The notes under the pieces: model-generated | What the model was told of the DNA's origin: nothing | Database searches by the model: none | What the model saw: the letters and a program-made list of their open reading frames with translations, nothing else | Shown here: piece after piece, positions 6,561-9,915 of the stretch | Position numbering within the stretch: position 1 is the first letter of the stretch | Layout of the letters: every line of letters starts with the position of its first letter | Source: Pseudomonadota bacterium | Lineage (GTDB): Bacteria; Pseudomonadota; Alphaproteobacteria; JAKJEU01 | Direction: 5' to 3' | Assembly (NCBI GenBank): GCA_022705265.1 | Contig: JAKJEU010000040.1 | Span: 1-9,915, forward strand | DNA: 9,915 nt | Position numbers and translations under genes: made by a program

Positions 6561-8261
6561 TTATCGAGATTTTAAAACATTGAAAAATTGGCCAAATACA
6601 TCGGCTCGTTTAAGGTTTTTGTTGATTTCGTTTTTAGAAGATTTGAAAATATCGACTAATTCCTTTGGTTTTTTATAAATGTCGCCTTTAATAATTGCAA
6701 GCACACCGTCATTGCCAAATTCGTCTTTGAAAACATTATAAGATTTGGTCGCAAGAGCATGGGCAAAAGCGGAATATTTCACGGCATTATCAAGGTTTTC
6801 TTTGGTTTTCAACGATATGTTATTAGTCCTCACATCTTGATAAACTTTGTTTACAGCATTATAATAATTAATTTTTGTTTCGATATATTTTTCATAAGCA
6901 TCAACACCATGACCACAATTTTTTATATCATTTGGGATTTCGACCTTGTCCATTTCAAAAATTACGGCACAATTAACCCTTAAATCGTCTTTTTTACCCA
7001 AATTTTCACGCAAATTTCGCGACACTTCATTAATATTCCCAGACTTGATAAGGTCGGCATTGTTTAAATTAAGCTTCATTTGTTTTTCATAAGAATTTAA
7101 AAAAGCCTCTTCATAAGATTTGCCGTCTTTTATTTCTTTGTTAATGTTGGTTACAAGTTCAAGTTCATTTTTAAAAATGATTTTTTCGACTTCTTCGTCT
7201 TCGATTTTTACAAGGTTTTGGGTTAAATTTGCTTGGTTTTTTGTGCCAGTTCGATTAAAACGCTCGACATCAATTTTTAATATTCTTTGTGATTGAGCCC
7301 CGAATTCTTTTTCGCACAATTCCTTGCTTAATCCGTTAAATTCTTGTTTGGTTATGATGGATTTATCGGATATTTCCTTTGCTTTTTTTAACAAATCTTC
7401 TTCGCTTAAATCAGCGACATTATCAAGTTTGCCTTCGTTTTTCATTTTAATGATGTTGTTAATGCTTTCGCCCGTGTGGTGGGTTAAAAAGTCTTGGACA
7501 TCTTTTGGTTTAAAGGGCATTTTTGAATTATAAAAAATTCCCATAACCTCCATCACAGAAGTTTGGCGATAATTTAAAAGGCTTTCCAAAAGTTTATTGT
7601 CATGTCCAAGCTTTAATAATTTTAAACAAGAATAGCTGTCAGCAAAATTTTCGCCTTTATAAGTTTGGTAATAATCGTCGGCTCTGTGATAAGAATTCTT
7701 GTCAAGACCGTGGGCGCATTCGTGGAAAAAAGTAAAATCGCTTATGGCTTCGTTGCTTTGTTTGAACTCGTCTTGGGCTAAAAAGTTGAAGTTGTAAGGC
7801 ATAATCCGAGATATGTTAATATATCTTGTCTTGCGGTTGGATGCAATGCATTGGTCTCTATCTTTTTCGATTAAAAATATCCGAGGGTTAAAGATTTTTT
7901 TGTTAAAACCAGAAAGTTTTGAAGCCTCCAAAGTTGCTTTGTAATCTGGTAAGTTTTTGTTTAAAAAGGCGTTGGTGTCTTCTAAATCAATATTAAGGAT
8001 AAGGTTTTGTTTTTTGCCAAGTTTATTGGTGGTTTTAATGTATTCAGAATATTTGTTAAGCAAACGATTGGCCGAAGCACCCTCATAAATTCCGCTTATT
8101 CTTTCCAACACATATGCCTTGTCCAAAGCTTGTTTTTGTAACAAAAAATCGCATTCAGGTAGCAAAGAAAAAGCCATTGAGTCTTCGATATTTGATGGAA
8201 TATTCGAACCGTTTTGATAAAATTTCGTCTTTGATTTGAAAAAATCGCTGATAAGTCCCAT
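6561..8261 (-). CDS. Putative zinc metallopeptidase-like protein (HECAH), paralogue B, 566 residues
   Basis: This is the upstream member of a tandem pair. Residues 180-184 are HECAH within SDFTFFHECAHGLD, a match to HExxH with the usual small and hydrophobic surroundings. GENFADSYSCLKLLKLG follows, with E204 20 residues after H184, a plausible third zinc ligand. Aligned by eye to paralogue A, 24 of the first 39 residues are identical (9 of the first 10). Later shared blocks are AFSLLPECDF, NIDLED, SRIMPYNFN, LLNYRQ, GESINN, KKDDLRVN and YSAFAHALATK. It has no signal peptide or membrane span and is hydrophilic and helix-rich. The ATG has AAAGG 10 bases upstream and matches the start of A. Both proteins end in a basic LK...SR tail. 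Conservation of the zinc-binding residues despite wide divergence elsewhere argues that both copies are under selection as enzymes. Substrate and location are unknown. Confidence 0.83.
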   Translation of the reverse strand: MGLISDFFKSKTKFYQNGSNIPSNIEDSMAFSLLPECDFLLQKQALDKAYVLERISGIYEGASANRLLNKYSEYIKTTNKLGKKQNLILNIDLEDTNAFLNKNLPDYKATLEASKLSGFNKKIFNPRIFLIEKDRDQCIASNRKTRYINISRIMPYNFNFLAQDEFKQSNEAISDFTFFHECAHGLDKNSYHRADDYYQTYKGENFADSYSCLKLLKLGHDNKLLESLLNYRQTSVMEVMGIFYNSKMPFKPKDVQDFLTHHTGESINNIIKMKNEGKLDNVADLSEEDLLKKAKEISDKSIITKQEFNGLSKELCEKEFGAQSQRILKIDVERFNRTGTKNQANLTQNLVKIEDEEVEKIIFKNELELVTNINKEIKDGKSYEEAFLNSYEKQMKLNLNNADLIKSGNINEVSRNLRENLGKKDDLRVNCAVIFEMDKVEIPNDIKNCGHGVDAYEKYIETKINYYNAVNKVYQDVRTNNISLKTKENLDNAVKYSAFAHALATKSYNVFKDEFGNDGVLAIIKGDIYKKPKELVDIFKSSKNEINKNLKRADVFGQFFNVLKSR

Positions 8262-8300
8262 AAATTTCTTGCCTTTATGTAATATTGCTTTAATTTTAGC

Positions 8301-8331
8301 ATTTTACCATTTTTGTCCAAAATAAGCAATG
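8301..8331 (-). promoter_or_regulatory. Promoter of paralogue B, copy 2 of an identical 31-base element
   Basis: On the minus strand: TTGCTT (8329-8324), 17-base spacer, TGG extended -10, TAAAAT (8306-8301), with the same spacer dyad TTTTG-GA-CAAAA as at 6517-6547. Predicted transcription start is near 8294 and the leader is about 33 bases. Sequence on either side differs from the other copy, apart from an AAAGGCA ribosome-site segment. The promoter core therefore appears to be what is conserved. Confidence 0.68.
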
Positions 8332-8388
8332 CAAAACGAAAAATCGAAAAACCTTTGTCCGATTAAGATTTTTTTTTAAAATAAAATG

Positions 8389-8397
8389 TGGTATAAA
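8389..8397 (+). promoter_or_regulatory. Possible extended -10 promoter for the cupin-lemA genes
   Basis: TGG-TATAAA lies 41 bases before the TTG start of the cupin gene. No good -35 is present: the position 17 bases upstream is part of a T-run. An extended -10 can compensate for that. It lies in the 176-base divergent region between paralogue B and the cupin gene, back to back with the 8301-8331 promoter. The region is AT-rich enough for chance matches. Confidence 0.4.
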
Positions 8398-8437
8398 ATA
8401 ATAAGTTCTAATAATTAATTTAAGAGGTTAATAAAAA

Positions 8438-8803
8438 TTGGCTGATATAAAATATAAAATTGGTGAAGAGGGGCAAAGACCTTGGGGCAAATGGCAAGTA
8501 ATCGATGTGGGCGAGGGGTTTATTGTCAAAAAAATCACCGTAAATGCGGGCGAGATATTGTCGCTTCAACGCCATAAATACCGCTCGGAACATTGGATAA
8601 TAACAAAGGGAAACGCAAAAGTAACCATCGGCGATACGGTTTATGATGGTAAGGGCGATGACGCTTTTTACATTCCTAAAACCTCGTGGCACAGAATTAA
8701 AAACGACGGCGAAAACGAAATGGTATTTATCGAGGTGCAAACAGGCGACATTTTGGACGAAGCCGACATCGAAAGGGTTAACGACAAATACGGTCGTTCA
8801 TAA
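8438..8803 (+). CDS. Stand-alone cupin of the mannose-6-phosphate isomerase type II family
   Basis: This 121-residue protein equals the C-terminal cupin of bifunctional mannose-1-phosphate guanylyltransferase / mannose-6-phosphate isomerase (ManC/AlgA type). It carries the family signature RPWGKW (14-19), VKKITVNAGEILSLQRHKYRSEHW (30-53), FYIPKTSWHRIKN (77-89) and IEVQTGDILDEADIERVNDKYGR (98-120). Likely metal ligands are H46, E51 or H52, and H85. Enzymes of this type interconvert mannose-6-phosphate and fructose-6-phosphate for GDP-mannose synthesis. Whether the isolated domain is active cannot be told. The start is TTG, with AAGAGG 10 bases upstream and no in-frame ATG nearby; it gives the natural N-terminus for the domain. 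No nucleotidyltransferase domain is attached or nearby. It is the first gene of a plus-strand group with lemA. Confidence 0.88.
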   Translation: MADIKYKIGEEGQRPWGKWQVIDVGEGFIVKKITVNAGEILSLQRHKYRSEHWIITKGNAKVTIGDTVYDGKGDDAFYIPKTSWHRIKNDGENEMVFIEVQTGDILDEADIERVNDKYGRS

Positions 8804-8832
8804 ACATTAAAAAAAAAGGACAAACTAAAATT

Positions 8833-9399
8833 ATGGAAAGCTTAAATATTATGGCATTATTTTTTATCACTATTTTTATTTTATTGGCATTTTTGGTCGT
8901 AAGCATTTATAACTCTTTGGTTAAACAAAACCAATTAAGTGACGAGGCTTTCAGCGGGATTGATGTGGCATTAAAACGCCGTTATGATTTGATACCTAAT
9001 TTGGTCGAAACCGTAAAAGGATATGCAAAACACGAACAAGAAACCTTGACCAAAGTTATCGCTCAACGAAAGCTTTGCGAGGGTTCAGGCTCGGTTGAGG
9101 CTCGTGCAAATAACGAAAATATTTTATCGGGCATGTTAAAATCGGTTTTTGCTTTGTCAGAGGCTTATCCAGAGCTTAAAGCCAACACTAATTTCATGAA
9201 ATTACAAGACAGTTTAGATGAAATCGAAGACGCTTTGCAAAATGCTCGTCGTTATTACAACGCCACCGTTCGTGATTTCAACATTTTGGTTAAATCTTTC
9301 CCATCAAACATAATTGCAAACCAATTTAATTTTAAGGAAAAAGAATTTTTCGAAATTACCGACATGGCTCAAAAGGAAAATGTCAAGGTTGCATTTTAA
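8833..9399 (+). CDS. lemA: LemA family membrane protein
   Basis: This 188-residue protein has one N-terminal membrane segment (about residues 8-26, ALFFITIFILLAFLVVSIY). The LemA signature follows: IDVALKRRYDLIPNLVETVKGYAKHE (43-68), then a helical-bundle region ending in the typical YYNATVRDFNILVKSFPSNIIANQFNF. LemA proteins are anchored with a short N-terminus outside or within the membrane and a long helical domain. Their biochemical role is not settled. The gene lies 29 bases after the cupin gene with AAGGA about 12 bases before the ATG; Met7 is a possible alternative start. Genes for DUF2207 proteins commonly sit next to lemA, and such a gene follows here, which supports both calls. The family is certain; the function is unknown. 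Confidence 0.93.
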   Translation: MESLNIMALFFITIFILLAFLVVSIYNSLVKQNQLSDEAFSGIDVALKRRYDLIPNLVETVKGYAKHEQETLTKVIAQRKLCEGSGSVEARANNENILSGMLKSVFALSEAYPELKANTNFMKLQDSLDEIEDALQNARRYYNATVRDFNILVKSFPSNIIANQFNFKEKEFFEITDMAQKENVKVAF

Positions 9400-9420
9400 A
9401 GGTTTTTATTTTAAGTAACT

Positions 9421-9460
9421 ACATACCCTCTTGTAATTAAAAAACAAGAGGGTATGTTTT
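9421..9460 (+). terminator. Perfect 14-bp hairpin between lemA and the DUF2207-like gene: terminator or ribosome-site switch
   Basis: ACATACCCTCTTGT (9421-9434) and ACAAGAGGGTATGT (9444-9457) are exact reverse complements with a 9-base A-rich loop, followed by a short TTTT. It starts 21 bases after the lemA stop. The tail is short for a strong intrinsic terminator. The 3' arm contains AGAGGG, a good ribosome-site sequence, 9 bases before an ATG at 9462. The structure could therefore control translation as well as, or instead of, termination. Only 17-20 bases separate it from the next gene. Confidence 0.6.
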
Positions 9461-9461
9461 G

Positions 9462-9485
9462 ATGAGACAACATAAAAATGAATGA
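9462..9485 (+). CDS. Possible 7-codon leader ORF (MRQHKNE) overlapping the next gene start
   Basis: ATG at 9462 has AGAGGG (9447-9452) at ideal spacing and reads MRQHKNE to a TGA at 9483-9485. It overlaps the DUF2207-like ATG (9478) in a different frame. The DUF2207-like ATG itself has no good ribosome site, so ribosomes finishing this mini-ORF could re-initiate there. It could instead mark a frameshift error, with the true start at 9462, or be chance. Confidence 0.3.
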   Translation: MRQHKNE

Positions 9486-9915
9486 TACTGATTTAATATT
9501 TTACCTCTCTCTTGGGGCTTTTATTGCAATTTTTGTTTATTATTTAACCGTATGGTATGTTTTTGGCAAAGACGATAAACTTAAACCGATTGTCCCAACC
9601 TTTAAAATGCCAAAAGGTTTGTCCTTGGGACAGGCGGAAATTTTAAAAAACGACGGAATGTATTTCAGCCGGTCTAAGGCTTTTGAAATGTCTATGGCTT
9701 CTCTTATTTCAAAAGGCTTTATAGATATAGAATCTTATGATACGCAAGAAATATTTTTTAAAAAAGGTGAAAAAGACCCATCTTTAATCGAATTTGAGGA
9801 AGAAGCAGAAATTTATAACGGTTTTTTTGAATATGATGACAGAATAAGGGTTAAAAAAGAAACTCCCGAAAGTCAGAGTGATGTTTCGTTTGAATTTGTA
9901 AGAGGTTATAAAATG
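9478..9915 (+). CDS. DUF2207-like membrane protein, 3' end outside the window, N-terminal domain absent
   Basis: The open frame runs 146 codons to the window edge. An N-terminal membrane segment (about residues 6-28, LIFYLSLGAFIAIFVYYLT) leads into WYVFGKD, then PIVPTFKMPKGLSLGQAEIL and AFEMSMASLISKGFIDIE. This matches the region of DUF2207 proteins just after their second membrane segment (W-x3-GrD...P-x-gLSPa...LvdLAxkGyl-I). Usual family members have a signal peptide and a ~200-residue extracytoplasmic domain before this point. Here the frame is closed by a TGA at 9463-9465, and lemA ends only 78 bases upstream, so that domain is missing. The ATG at 9478 has no clear ribosome site. Position after lemA agrees with the usual pairing. 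The rest of the protein and its stop lie beyond the window. Confidence 0.7.
   Translation, partial: MNDTDLIFYLSLGAFIAIFVYYLTVWYVFGKDDKLKPIVPTFKMPKGLSLGQAEILKNDGMYFSRSKAFEMSMASLISKGFIDIESYDTQEIFFKKGEKDPSLIEFEEEAEIYNGFFEYDDRIRVKKETPESQSDVSFEFVRGYKM

Noticed and set aside
6543..6582. CAATGTTT / AAACATTG dyad spanning the end of paralogue B and the -35 region of A, as a terminator or operator
   Set aside because: It is AT-rich with a 24-base loop, half of it lies in coding sequence, and no T-run follows. AT-rich DNA gives such dyads by chance.
4507..8261. Toxin-antitoxin or phage-defence locus
   Set aside because: The HExxH pair plus a small ORF could suggest one, but gene order (small ORF last), sizes and lack of DNA-binding, nuclease or NTPase motifs give no support beyond speculation.
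8355..8360. TTGTCC as -35 for the cupin promoter
   Set aside because: The best -10 (8392-8397) is 31 bases away, and the nearer TAAAAT at 8382-8387 gives a 21-base spacer. Geometry is poor, so the extended -10 alone was kept as the candidate.

Overview
The window is AT-rich bacterial DNA, densely coded, with several T-rich or A-rich intergenic gaps. It most likely comes from a low-GC alphaproteobacterium, perhaps an uncultured host-associated lineage. This rests on the polynucleotide phosphorylase (the PGRREIGHGKLAWRAIRP stretch) and on a long nitronate-monooxygenase-like protein whose motifs and C-terminal extension I recall mainly from alphaproteobacteria. The assignment comes from remembered family features, not from a search.

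Region 1 (1-4418, plus strand) is a tight housekeeping block: the 3' part of pnp, a long nitronate monooxygenase / 2-nitropropane dioxygenase family flavoprotein, guanylate kinase (gmk), and an unrecognised 176-residue protein. The gaps are 11, 2 and 27 bases, so the genes are probably co-transcribed. Two near-identical 26-base repeats and a weak possible terminator follow.

Region 2 (4507-8261, minus strand) is the accessory part and the most interesting. Two tandem paralogues (566 and 587 residues) of a family I do not recognise each carry an HExxH zinc-metallopeptidase motif followed 19-20 residues later by ENFAD. A 63-residue Gly/Lys-rich ORF follows the second one. All three start with a related N-terminal segment (FFK-[ST]-x2-K-x-Y-x2-G). 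The two large genes share an identical 31-base upstream element containing a well-formed extended -10 promoter with a dyad in its spacer, so they are probably co-regulated.

Region 3 (8438-9915, plus strand) starts divergently from region 2. It holds a stand-alone mannose-6-phosphate-isomerase type II cupin (TTG start), a LemA-family membrane protein, and the 5' part of a DUF2207-like membrane protein. The DUF2207-like protein appears to lack the usual N-terminal extracytoplasmic domain. A perfect 14-bp hairpin separates the last two genes and buries a Shine-Dalgarno-like sequence that precedes a 7-codon ORF overlapping the DUF2207-like start.

I see no tRNA, rRNA, CRISPR array, transposase or phage gene.
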